Made by a program: the position numbers and the translations under genes. From positions 1 through 64,000 of the forward strand of contig CAAGLA010000034.1 of the NCBI GenBank assembly GCA_900770655.1: DNA of 64,000 nt, read 5' to 3'. Of this stretch, positions 28,538-36,803 are shown piece after piece. Source of the stretch: Bacteroidaceae bacterium (GTDB lineage Bacteria > Bacteroidota > Bacteroidia > Bacteroidales > Bacteroidaceae). A model generated the notes under the pieces. The model worked only from the letters and a program-made list of their open reading frames with translations, was not told the DNA's origin and ran no database searches. How positions within the stretch are numbered: position 1 is the stretch's first letter; each line of letters opens with the position of its first letter.

Positions 28538-28545
28538 TATATTCG
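28538..28545 (+). promoter_or_regulatory. Candidate -7 element for the ROK kinase gene
   Basis: TATATTCG lies 34 bases before the ATG and matches the TAnnTTYG pattern seen at other genes in this window. No clear TTTG is found at the right distance. Confidence 0.4.
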
Positions 28546-28579
28546 CAGAATCGGAATAATACTAACCTAATATATAGTT

Positions 28580-29539
28580 ATGAGTGAAAAATATGTAATT
28601 GGAATTGACCTCGGCGGTACTAATACCGTAATAGGTCTGGTGGATGTCAAGGGTCACATACTCGCAAAAGACGATTCAATAAAGACACAGGCACATCCCG
28701 ACATTGAGGAGTATACCGACTCCATAGCTGCTGTAATAAAGAAACTTGCCGAAGAGAACGGCTGTGTAGGAAAACTTGAGGGGGTGGGCGTAGGTGCTCC
28801 TATGGCAAACTATTACACAGGTGAAATTGTGAATGCTGCAAACTTGCCGTGGAAAGGTATTGTTCCGCTGGGCTGGCTCATAGAGAAAAAGACAGGCTTG
28901 CCTACAACAGTGACAAACGATGCCAACGCAGCAGCTATTGGCGAAATGAAATATGGTGTTGCACAGGGTATGAAGGATTTTGTCTACATCACTCTTGGAA
29001 CAGGTGTGGGCAGCGGTATTGTAGCCAACGGCCAGCTCATATATGGCCACGACGGTTTTGCAGGCGAGCTGGGGCACGTTACGGCTCCGGTTATAGAAGG
29101 CCGTCAGTGCGGTTGTGGCCGTCAGGACTGTCTCGAGACATACGCCTCGGCAACCGGTATAGTGCGCACTGCAAAGAAGTGGCTTGTAGAGCGCGACGAA
29201 CCAAGCACGCTTCGTGACATTTGTCTTAACGAACTGACCTCTAAGATGCTCTTCGATGCTGCAATGCAGGGCGATAAGCTCGCCAAAGAAATATTTGATT
29301 TCACTGGTAAAGTGCTTGGTGACGCATTCTGTAACTTTATCGCATTTTCGGCTCCCGAGGCTATCATATTGTTTGGCGGCCTTGCCAATGCCGGCGATTT
29401 GTTGCTTGAACCAATTCGCAAGCAGATGAACGAAAACGTGGTATTCTTGTGGAAAGACAAGGTTAAGGTTCTTAAGTCTTCTCTTCCCGGTGCCGATGCT
29501 GCAGTACTTGGTGCTTCGGCTCTGGGCTGGAAAAATTAA
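28580..29539 (+). CDS. ROK family glucokinase / N-acetylhexosamine kinase (RokA-like)
   Basis: This 319-residue cytoplasmic kinase phosphorylates glucose and probably N-acetylated hexosamines. The ATP phosphate motif IGIDLGGTN is at residues 8-16, and the catalytic Asp is in VTNDANAAAIGE. The ROK zinc signature GHVTAPVIEGRQCGCGRQDCLE is complete (His plus three Cys). In Bacteroides fragilis the homologue RokA accepts glucose and GlcNAc. Placement between a hexosaminidase and the sulfatase/NagB genes fits a role in amino-sugar use. A strong terminator (29561-29590) follows. Confidence 0.92.
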   Translation: MSEKYVIGIDLGGTNTVIGLVDVKGHILAKDDSIKTQAHPDIEEYTDSIAAVIKKLAEENGCVGKLEGVGVGAPMANYYTGEIVNAANLPWKGIVPLGWLIEKKTGLPTTVTNDANAAAIGEMKYGVAQGMKDFVYITLGTGVGSGIVANGQLIYGHDGFAGELGHVTAPVIEGRQCGCGRQDCLETYASATGIVRTAKKWLVERDEPSTLRDICLNELTSKMLFDAAMQGDKLAKEIFDFTGKVLGDAFCNFIAFSAPEAIILFGGLANAGDLLLEPIRKQMNENVVFLWKDKVKVLKSSLPGADAAVLGASALGWKN

Positions 29540-29560
29540 GGACAATAAATGAATGTTTCA

Positions 29561-29590
29561 AAAAATAACCGCGCCGGCGCGGTTATTTTT
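29561..29590 (+). terminator. Terminator of the ROK kinase gene
   Basis: A 30-base near-continuous palindrome (AAAAATAACCGCGCC and its complement) ends in a T run, 21 bases after the stop codon. Confidence 0.9.
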
Positions 29591-29609
29591 TTTATAAAAA
29601 TATTTAATA

Positions 29610-29642
29610 TTGAAAAAAATCCGATATTTTATTATATTTTCG
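29610..29642 (+). promoter_or_regulatory. Candidate promoter of the sulfatase-maturase operon
   Basis: TTGA (29610-29613) and TATTTTCG (29635-29642) lie 21 bases apart, about 44 bases before the sulfatase ATG. It matches the TAnnTTYG form used elsewhere in the window. Confidence 0.45.
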
Positions 29643-29686
29643 CATATTATTGTTCTGCTCGAACATTAATTTGTAAAATTTGAACT

Positions 29687-31255
29687 ATGGAAAAGATTTT
29701 TGACAAAACCAAGAAGTTCCTTTGTCTATCAATGGCCGGAATGGCTGTTGCACCCGTATCAGCCATTGAAGGTAGCGATGGTGGCGAGAAACCTATGAAC
29801 ATACTCTTCATTATGTGCGACGACCACTCCTACCAGACAATCAGTGCATACGATTCAACATTTATACGCACTCCTAACATAGACCGCATTGCAGCCGACG
29901 GAGTACGCTTTACAAACAGTTTCGTGGCAAATTCCATAAGCGGTCCTTCGCGTGCCTGTATGCTCACCGGCAAACATAGCCTTGCTAACGGCTTTACCGA
30001 CAACAGCTCCTCTTTCGACGGCTCACAGCAGACATTCCCAAAACTTCTGCAGGCTGTTGGTTACGAAACGGCTGTAATAGGAAAATGGCACCTGACCTCA
30101 GAACCCACCGGCTTTGACCATTGGGATATCCTGATAGGGCAGGGCGATTACTATAATCCTACGTTTATACGCAACGGCGAAAGGGTGCAGCGCGAAGGGT
30201 ATGCTACAAATGTAACGACGGATCTCGCGCTTGAATGGCTCGAAAATGGCCGCAACGCAGAAAAACCTTTCTGCCTGCTCCTGCATCACAAGGCGCCGCA
30301 CCGTACTTGGATGCCCGATACCTGCGACTTGGAACTCTTCTCCGACAGTAACTTCCCGCTTCCCGCCACTTTCTACGACACATACGAAGGACGTGAAGCC
30401 GCTGCAGGACAAAAAATGTCCATAAGTGCCGATATGGATCTTGTCTACGACCTTAAGATGGCCGACAAGGACAGTACCATACACAGCCGCCCCGACCTCG
30501 AGGCTTGGGGACGTCGTATATATAATAATATGAACCCGGCACAAAAGGCTGCTTGGGATGCACACTACGATGCGGTAATAGAGAACTTCAAGAATGCCGG
30601 TCTTAGTGGTGAAGCGCTCGATAATTGGAAATACCAGCAGTATATGCGCGACTATCTGCGCGTCATTACATCGGTCGACCGCAATATTGGCCGTGTGCTC
30701 GATTATCTCGAAGCTGAAGGGCTCGATGAAAATACACTTGTGGTCTACACTTCGGACCAGGGTTTCTATATGGGCGAGCACGGCTGGTTCGACAAACGTT
30801 GGATGTACGAAGAGTCGTTCCGTACCCCTCTTCTTATGCGTCTGCCGGGCGGAGTTAAAGGCGATGTGCCTGCACTTGTGCAGAACATAGACTATGCGGC
30901 TACCTTCCTCGATCTTGCCGGTGTCGATGTGCCCGCAGACATACACGGATGTTCGTTGTTGCCACTGCTTTCGGGCAGCGAATGGGAACCGAACAGAGAG
31001 GGTGTCTATTATCACTACTATGAGTTCCCCGACGAGCACGCTGTAAAGCCTCATTTGGGTGTCCGTACAGAGTGGTTCAAACTAATACATTTCTATACCG
31101 ATGATGTGTGGGAACTATACGACCTGCGCACCGACAAGAACGAGCTTGACAACATATATGGCCAGCCGGGTACAGAGCAGTTGACCGAGACACTCAAGGC
31201 AATGCTGGTTACCTTGCAGCGGCAGTATGGCGAAGAGCGGTTTATAGCCGAATAA
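29687..31255 (+). CDS. Secreted sulfatase, serine-type, N-acetylglucosamine-6-sulfatase-like
   Basis: This 522-residue S1 sulfatase has a signal peptide (about 1-26). Metal-site Asp45-Asp46 are in MCDDHSY, the formylglycine motif is SGPSR at residues 85-89 (serine type), and TSDQGFYMGEHGWFDKRWMYEES is a strongly conserved block of the heparan/GlcNAc-6-sulfatase branch. The overall layout resembles Bacteroides 6-O-sulfo-GlcNAc sulfatases, so 6-sulfated GlcNAc of mucin or heparan is the likely substrate; this is inferred from family resemblance. It is followed after 89 bases by the sulfatase maturase gene, with which it probably forms an operon. Confidence 0.93.
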   Translation: MEKIFDKTKKFLCLSMAGMAVAPVSAIEGSDGGEKPMNILFIMCDDHSYQTISAYDSTFIRTPNIDRIAADGVRFTNSFVANSISGPSRACMLTGKHSLANGFTDNSSSFDGSQQTFPKLLQAVGYETAVIGKWHLTSEPTGFDHWDILIGQGDYYNPTFIRNGERVQREGYATNVTTDLALEWLENGRNAEKPFCLLLHHKAPHRTWMPDTCDLELFSDSNFPLPATFYDTYEGREAAAGQKMSISADMDLVYDLKMADKDSTIHSRPDLEAWGRRIYNNMNPAQKAAWDAHYDAVIENFKNAGLSGEALDNWKYQQYMRDYLRVITSVDRNIGRVLDYLEAEGLDENTLVVYTSDQGFYMGEHGWFDKRWMYEESFRTPLLMRLPGGVKGDVPALVQNIDYAATFLDLAGVDVPADIHGCSLLPLLSGSEWEPNREGVYYHYYEFPDEHAVKPHLGVRTEWFKLIHFYTDDVWELYDLRTDKNELDNIYGQPGTEQLTETLKAMLVTLQRQYGEERFIAE

Positions 31256-31344
31256 CAATGAATTCCCGGCGTTTGTGCTCCTTTTGGAGCAAGGCGCTGC
31301 GCATAAACAGCGAAAATGAATAACCGCTACAAACGATAAACAGG

Positions 31345-32589
31345 ATGAAGAGTAACAAAAGGAACAATCTGCATCTCTCCGACGTTGAAAAGATGCGTCG
31401 GCAGCCTATGTTCGGCACAATGGTGAAACCCATAGGGTCGGCGTGCAATCTCGATTGTAGCTATTGTTACTATCGCGACAAGAGCGAAATATACAGCGGC
31501 AATATGCCGCTTATGAGCGAGGAACTGCTCGAGGAGTATATAAGGCAGTATATATGCGGAACATCGCAGCAGAGTGTCTGTTTCTGCTGGCACGGTGGCG
31601 AGCCTCTTATGGCGGGCTTGCCTTTCTTCAGGCGGGCAATGGAGCTGCAGAAGAAATATGCAGGCGACAAGGTAATAGAGAACTCTCTGCAGACAAACGG
31701 AGTGTTGCTCAATGAAGAGTGGTGCAGCTTCTTTGCCGACAACAACTTTCTCATAGGCCTTTCGCTCGACGGTCCCGAAGATATACACAACGCCTTTCGT
31801 CGTGACTGTGGCGGTGCACCGACATTTGCCCGGGTTATGAAAGGGGTTGAACTTATGAAAAGCAAAGGCGTGGAGTATAACATCCTTTCGACCGTCAATT
31901 CGCACAGCGAGGAGCGCGGAGCCGAAGTCTACAGGTTCCTTCGTTCGCTGAGCCACTATATGCAGTTTCTCCCGGTGGTGGAATATGTAAGGGAGAGGCC
32001 CGGCAAACGGCCGCTTATAGTGTCGCCCGACGAGGAGGATGCCGTTGAGGCTCCGTGGTCGGTGTCGGCCATAGGGTACGGGAAGTTTATGTGCGATGTG
32101 TTCGACGAATGGGTGAAATACGACGTTGGCAACTACTTTGTACAGCTATTCGACATAACACTCGGCAATTGGTGCGGTGTAGCGCCTTCGTTATGTGCGT
32201 TCGGCGAGGTGTGCGGCGACGGCCTTGTTGTGGAGCATAACGGCGATGTATATTCCTGCGACCACTTCGTCTACCCCGAATACCGTTTGGGAAATATAAA
32301 GGATAAGGAACTCGCGGCGATGTACAAGAGCAACGACCAGCAGCAGTTCGGGCGCGACAAGCGCGATGCCCTGCCAATGGAGTGCAAGCGTTGTTCCTAC
32401 AATTTCCTTTGCCACGGCGAGTGTCCCAAGCACCGCTTTGCATACGCCAAGAACGGCGAACCCTATATGAATGTACTGTGCGAAGGGTACAAGATGTTTT
32501 TCCGCCACACCGACCCTTATATGCGATATATGAAAACCCTCATAGAACGCGGGGAGCCGGCTTCGGGGGTAATGGAGTGGAAACGTTAA
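31345..32589 (+). CDS. Anaerobic sulfatase-maturating enzyme (radical SAM/SPASM)
   Basis: This 414-residue cytoplasmic radical SAM enzyme oxidises the active-site Ser or Cys of sulfatases to formylglycine before export. The SAM cluster motif is CNLDCSYCYY (about 35-44), preceded by the characteristic MVKPIGSACN. CFCWHGGEPLMAG gives the GEP motif. The C-terminal SPASM half has the cysteine set CGVAPSLCAFGEVCGDG, YSCDHFVYPEYRLGNI, CKRCSYNFLCHGECPKHRF, as in the characterised Bacteroides and Clostridium enzymes. It is downstream of one serine-type sulfatase and probably also serves the one at 1075. Confidence 0.96.
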   Translation: MKSNKRNNLHLSDVEKMRRQPMFGTMVKPIGSACNLDCSYCYYRDKSEIYSGNMPLMSEELLEEYIRQYICGTSQQSVCFCWHGGEPLMAGLPFFRRAMELQKKYAGDKVIENSLQTNGVLLNEEWCSFFADNNFLIGLSLDGPEDIHNAFRRDCGGAPTFARVMKGVELMKSKGVEYNILSTVNSHSEERGAEVYRFLRSLSHYMQFLPVVEYVRERPGKRPLIVSPDEEDAVEAPWSVSAIGYGKFMCDVFDEWVKYDVGNYFVQLFDITLGNWCGVAPSLCAFGEVCGDGLVVEHNGDVYSCDHFVYPEYRLGNIKDKELAAMYKSNDQQQFGRDKRDALPMECKRCSYNFLCHGECPKHRFAYAKNGEPYMNVLCEGYKMFFRHTDPYMRYMKTLIERGEPASGVMEWKR

Positions 32590-32625
32590 AGAAAAATAAT
32601 AACTACAAAAAATAATTATACCAAA

Positions 32626-32656
32626 CTGAACAACTATATATTTTTTACTAAATTTG
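32626..32656 (+). promoter_or_regulatory. Candidate promoter of the NagB-LmbE gene
   Basis: TAAATTTG (32649-32656) is an exact TAnnTTTG match, with CTGA 19 bases upstream as a weak -33 element. It is 32 bases before the ATG. Confidence 0.5.
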
Positions 32657-32687
32657 AACATTGAACTTAAAAACTGACTATTGAATT

Positions 32688-34610
32688 ATGAATCCAAAAT
32701 TTGTACTTCCGAAGATTGGCGAGTTGCCAATATCGGCTTCTATAGAGAGTATATGTAAATTCGAGAAAGTTCCAACCCAAATATGCTCGACAGAGAAAGA
32801 GGGTGCTGTGGCAGCGGCCAATATCGTTGTCAATGCCATTAAGTCGCATAAAGGAACAGAACCTTTTGCGCTAGGCCTTTCTACAGGCCGTACACCGCTT
32901 GGCCTTTATGCCGAACTCGTTAAACGCTATAACGCCGGCGAGGTGAGCTTTGCGAACGTTAAGGTATACAGCCTCGATGAATTCTTCCCAATGGAGGCAA
33001 CATCGCCCCAGAGCCGCAACCACCGAGTGTACGAAGACTTCCTCAAGTATGTAGACATAGACCCGAAGAATGTTCATTTCCCCAACGGCTCTGTTGCGCG
33101 CGAAGAGGTTAACGACTACTGCAAGAAATATGAACAGCTTGTAAACGGCAAGGTCGACTTAATGATAATGGGTGTGGGCGAGCTTGGCCAGATAGGCTTC
33201 AACGAGCCCGGTAGCTATGCACACTCTACAACCCGCCTTGTACAGTTGAGCTACAATACCCGCAAGAATCAGGACAAATTCTTCTCAAACCCCAACGATG
33301 TGCCCAAGATGGCAATAACAATGGGCTTGGAGACAATTATGAGCGCCAAGCAGATAGTCCTTATGATGTGGGGCGAAGACAAGGCTCAGGTAGCCTACGG
33401 CCTGATTGAGGGTGACGTAAACGAGGAGTACCCGGCAACATTCCTCCAAGAGCACGACAATATGCAGGTTATAATAGACGAGGCTGCGGCTCAGGAACTC
33501 ACACGCGTTAAAGAACCGTGGCTTGTTGCACCCCCGCAGGAGTGGAGCGACAAGCTGATAAGAAAAGCCGTTATCTGGCTCTGTCAGGTTGTAGACAAGC
33601 CAATCCTCAAGCTGACCCACCAAGATTATATAAAGAACTCCCTGTCGGACCTCTTGGAGCGTGTCGATACATACGACAAAATAAACATACGCGTCTTCAA
33701 CGAGATACAGCACATCATTTCGGGCTGGCCCGGAGGAAAGCCCAATGCCGACGACTCTACACGCCCTGTGCCCTCAACGCCATACCCCAAGCGCGTAATA
33801 ATATTCTCGCCGCACCCCGACGACGATGTAATATCTATGGGCGGAACATTCAACCGTCTCATTGAGCAAGGACACGACGTTCACGTTGCATACCAGACAT
33901 CGGGCAATGTAGCCGTGTACGACGATGTGGTGCTGCAGAACATAGACACTGCCCGCGAAATGGGCTTTGGCGATGCCTTTGAGGAGATTAGGGAAATTAT
34001 AGTAAACAAGAACGTGGGCGAGCCCGAACCACGCAAGCTGTTGGACCTCAAAGGTGCGATACGCCGTGCCGAAGCCCGTGCAGCTTGCCGTTCAATAGGC
34101 CTTAACGACCGCACGAATGCACACTTCCTTAACTTGCCCTTCTACGAGACCGGCGGAATAAAGAAGGGGCAGCTGAGCGACGACGATATCGAGATAGTAA
34201 AGAAACTTATGCGTGAGGTAAAGCCTCACCAGATATATGCTGCGGGCGACCTCACCGACCCTCACGGCACACACCGTGTTTGTATAGAGGCTGTACTACG
34301 TGCCTTTGAGGAGGTTAAAGACGACGAGTGGGCAAAAGAGTGTCATATATGGCTCTACCGCGGTGCTTGGCAGGAGTGGGACTTGGCTGTAGCCGATATG
34401 GCTGTGCCCCTGAGCCCCGAAGAGCTCATACGCAAGCGTCACGCAATTTTCCGCCACCTCTCGCAGAAGGATATTGTTCCCTTCCCCGGCGAGGATGCAC
34501 GTGAGTTCTGGCAGCGTGCCGAGGAACGTACTCAAGGTACAGCGGCACTCTTCAACAAGATAGGCCTGCCCGAATATCAGGCTATAGAACTTTTCGCAAA
34601 GTTGCTGTAA
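32688..34610 (+). CDS. NagB-like glucosamine-6-phosphate deaminase fused to LmbE/PIG-L deacetylase domain
   Basis: This 640-residue cytoplasmic protein has an N-terminal NagB/RpiA-type domain (about 25-280). It keeps the phosphate loop STGRTPLG (65-72) and Asp98 in SLDEF. A linker leads to a C-terminal LmbE-like domain (about 365-600) with zinc ligands in SPHPDDDV (His376, Asp378, Asp379) and DPHGTHRVC. The fusion is common in Bacteroidales and is annotated as glucosamine-6-phosphate deaminase. In the NagB active-site loop the residues equivalent to E. coli Asp141 and His143 are Leu166 and Gln168 (GVGELGQIGFNEP), while the Glu148 equivalent (Glu173) is present. Classical deaminase activity is therefore uncertain. 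The deacetylase domain looks complete and could act on GlcNAc-phosphate or a related sugar. Confidence 0.9.
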   Translation: MNPKFVLPKIGELPISASIESICKFEKVPTQICSTEKEGAVAAANIVVNAIKSHKGTEPFALGLSTGRTPLGLYAELVKRYNAGEVSFANVKVYSLDEFFPMEATSPQSRNHRVYEDFLKYVDIDPKNVHFPNGSVAREEVNDYCKKYEQLVNGKVDLMIMGVGELGQIGFNEPGSYAHSTTRLVQLSYNTRKNQDKFFSNPNDVPKMAITMGLETIMSAKQIVLMMWGEDKAQVAYGLIEGDVNEEYPATFLQEHDNMQVIIDEAAAQELTRVKEPWLVAPPQEWSDKLIRKAVIWLCQVVDKPILKLTHQDYIKNSLSDLLERVDTYDKINIRVFNEIQHIISGWPGGKPNADDSTRPVPSTPYPKRVIIFSPHPDDDVISMGGTFNRLIEQGHDVHVAYQTSGNVAVYDDVVLQNIDTAREMGFGDAFEEIREIIVNKNVGEPEPRKLLDLKGAIRRAEARAACRSIGLNDRTNAHFLNLPFYETGGIKKGQLSDDDIEIVKKLMREVKPHQIYAAGDLTDPHGTHRVCIEAVLRAFEEVKDDEWAKECHIWLYRGAWQEWDLAVADMAVPLSPEELIRKRHAIFRHLSQKDIVPFPGEDAREFWQRAEERTQGTAALFNKIGLPEYQAIELFAKLL

Positions 34611-34629
34611 AAGTGAATTGTTGCGATAT

Positions 34630-34661
34630 AAGCAAGTAACCGGTTAGCCGGTTACTTGCTT
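34630..34661 (+). terminator. Terminator after the NagB-LmbE gene
   Basis: A 14-bp perfect stem (AAGCAAGTAACCGG and its complement) with a TTAG loop starts 20 bases after the stop codon. It ends only 12 bases before the next gene's ATG, so the next gene must be expressed by read-through or from a start site hidden in this short gap. Confidence 0.8.
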
Positions 34662-34673
34662 AAATATATTACT

Positions 34674-36293
34674 ATGACAATGGAGGCTAAACGTTTTTTG
34701 TATACCCTGATGCGATTTGTCGTGCGCCCGGTAACAGTGCAACCGGTGTTTTTTCTTTTGCTCTACATATTGCTGAATGTACTTGATATTTACTCAATAG
34801 CAATCTTTCACTCTTTTTCTCCGCTGTTTAAGGTTATTAGCGGATTTTTCTTTTGCTATATTTTTGCATTGCCTGTAATTTTGTTACCAGACAAGACAAG
34901 AAAAATCTATAAATCGATAGTTCTGCTGGTTGCTATTGTTTTGTTTGCAGTTGATATATATTTATTGCAGCAATATCGTGAAACTCTCAATACAATGAGT
35001 TTAGATGCAGTTGCTGCAGTATTGGCAACAAACCCAGATGAAGCGAAAGAATTTTTTCTGGTTTATTTTACAGCAGACAAATTGTTGGTGATTTTATTTT
35101 TCATTTCTTTATTGTTATCGGCTTTTTATTATTTAAACAGATTTAAATTCAAGTGGAATTCTGTTGGAGAATTGCTGGTGGCTATATTTGTAGTATTTTC
35201 TTTGATAATTTCTGTATTCCGATTGAGTACAATCAGAACTAGCAATTTGTATTTTTTACTTACATCAAAAGCAATTGATTTAAGAGAATACAGGCAGAAC
35301 CCGGATGTTGTTTATAATTGTGAACGTCCTGATAATATTGTTATCATATTGGGTGAAAGTTTTTCAAAACGTCATAGTTCGCTTTATGGTTATGAGAAAC
35401 AAACAAATCCTTTGTTGGAGAAAATGGCAGAAGAGCGTTTGTTGTTTGTATTTGAAGATATTGAATCTAATGCCGTTTCAACAATTCCTGCTGTGAAATC
35501 TATAATGATGTCATATACAACTGAAATGGCAGACAGTCTTGAGTGGTATGAGTGTCTTACTTTGTTGGAAATAATGCAAAAAAGCGGTTATTCTACTAAT
35601 TGGATAAGTAATCAAACAAAAAAAGGGTTGATGAATAATGATGTAGGCTGTTTCTCCGATTTATGTGATAAGCAGTATTTTATGGATAGTGATGTCTTAG
35701 CCGTAGATAAAGAGACTTACACTAGCTATTTTGATGAAAGGGTAATTGGAGTTGTGGAGGATTTTTTATCTGCTAGTATCGGTAAAGCTTTTTATATAGT
35801 GCATTTGATGGGGTCTCATTATATATATGGTAGCAGATATCCAGAAACTTTTTCAAAGTTTATTCCACGAGATTATGAAGTGAGTTGTCCGCAACTAACT
35901 TATGACAATAGAAAAGTGGTTGCTGAGTATGATAATTCTATACTATATAATGACTCTGTTGTATATGAACTAATGAAGTGTTTTGAAAATGAGGATGCAG
36001 TAGTTTTCTATTTCTCTGACCACGGTCAGGATGTTTTTGATAGCTCCAACAGCTATGCAGGACACGCGCATATAAACAATCCTATATCATATAAAGCTGG
36101 AATAGAAGTGCCCTTTATGGTATATACTACCCCTCTTTTCCGTGAGAAGCATCCCCAACTTCAAGAACGTATAGAAAGGTCTGTGTCTACTCCTTACCGT
36201 ACCGATAGTATAATGTACACCATTATGGATGTTGCCGGCATAGAGACCCTTAATGGTGGCTCTTATAAACATAAAAGTCTGTTTATGCAGTAA
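34674..36293 (+). CDS. Phosphoethanolamine transferase-like membrane protein (EptA/CptA type)
   Basis: This 539-residue protein has five hydrophobic helices in the first about 195 residues and a periplasmic alkaline-phosphatase-fold domain after that. Family motifs are IVIILGESFSKRHSSLYGYEKQTNP (the segment around the metal and phospho-acceptor site), VHLMGSHYIYGSRYPETF, VFYFSDHGQDVFD and the His in YAGHAHINNP. Such enzymes transfer phosphoethanolamine from phosphatidylethanolamine to lipid A or other envelope glycans. The coding sequence is clearly more AT-rich than its neighbours and uses codons such as TTA, AAT and GAA more freely, which suggests recent acquisition. Starts at 34674 and 34680 are both possible; the in-frame TTG at 34656 is inside the terminator stem and unlikely. 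Confidence 0.85.
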   Translation: MTMEAKRFLYTLMRFVVRPVTVQPVFFLLLYILLNVLDIYSIAIFHSFSPLFKVISGFFFCYIFALPVILLPDKTRKIYKSIVLLVAIVLFAVDIYLLQQYRETLNTMSLDAVAAVLATNPDEAKEFFLVYFTADKLLVILFFISLLLSAFYYLNRFKFKWNSVGELLVAIFVVFSLIISVFRLSTIRTSNLYFLLTSKAIDLREYRQNPDVVYNCERPDNIVIILGESFSKRHSSLYGYEKQTNPLLEKMAEERLLFVFEDIESNAVSTIPAVKSIMMSYTTEMADSLEWYECLTLLEIMQKSGYSTNWISNQTKKGLMNNDVGCFSDLCDKQYFMDSDVLAVDKETYTSYFDERVIGVVEDFLSASIGKAFYIVHLMGSHYIYGSRYPETFSKFIPRDYEVSCPQLTYDNRKVVAEYDNSILYNDSVVYELMKCFENEDAVVFYFSDHGQDVFDSSNSYAGHAHINNPISYKAGIEVPFMVYTTPLFREKHPQLQERIERSVSTPYRTDSIMYTIMDVAGIETLNGGSYKHKSLFMQ

Positions 36294-36405
36294 TAGGTAT
36301 GTATATCAGCCTGCGGGCAGTGCCTATTTGCTGTAGAGTAATTTTACTCAATCTATACCTTTCTGCTATTGAGCCGACAACAACCGTGTGGGCGGGCAAT
36401 GCCGG

Positions 36406-36600
36406 TTATTCCATTGGCTTTATATTGTACTCGCGCCAGTAGAAGTCTTTCTTGTATGCTTCTACAGCCTCGGCAGGGAGCACTCCTGCGGGGATTGCAA
36501 TCTCTTCGCAATGGCAGAATGCTCCGTGCCCTATTGTATCAATGCCTTCGGGAATGTCAACCGCCACCCACGCGGCATAGCTAAACTCCCTCTCCCTTCG
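36406..36600 (-). pseudogene. Remnant of a BspA-like leucine-rich repeat gene
   Basis: Read on the minus strand, 36600-36406 encodes ...VAVDIPEGIDTIGHGAFCHC, then EEIAIPAGV and about 30 more residues to a TAA at 36408-36406. PEGIDTIGHGAF is a textbook LRR_5 (BspA-type) repeat. The frame is closed by a stop only about 20 bases further upstream, while a neighbouring frame reads KEEVPEG, another repeat-like piece. So the reading frame is broken and no start is present. It is the tail of a surface LRR protein left behind after deletion. Confidence 0.7.
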
Positions 36601-36672
36601 GGTACTTCCTCTTTAAAAAGCGGGAGGCAATGCTACGCGTGACCTATGGCTCTGCAATCAGCTCTAGCCTCG

Positions 36673-36698
36673 TTAGCATATAATGTGTTATATGCTAA
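36673..36698. repeat. Palindromic element, copy 1
   Basis: TTAGCATATAA and its exact complement are separated by TGTG. The flanks (GCTCTAGCCTCG on the left, TTCACC on the right) are nearly the same as those of copy 2 at 36804-36849, so the two are related repeats. Confidence 0.75.
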
Positions 36699-36803
36699 TT
36701 CACCATTGACCACCATCTTGTTGCCTTTGGCAACCGCATTCCGCACGGTACAACAATAGCTGTACTTCGTGCGACTATTGCTCAAAATGGTGCTCTAGCT
36801 TCG

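Noticed and set aside
28676..29545. 289-residue minus-strand open frame covering the ROK kinase gene
   Set aside because: The plus-strand frame has every ROK motif; the minus frame is rich in Cys/His/Tyr without order.
30098..31054. 318-residue minus-strand open frame inside the second sulfatase
   Set aside because: Mirror of the sulfatase active-site region; no start signal or family resemblance.
36369..36642. Two short plus-strand open frames in the gene-poor segment
   Set aside because: They are antisense to the LRR remnant and show no protein-like features.
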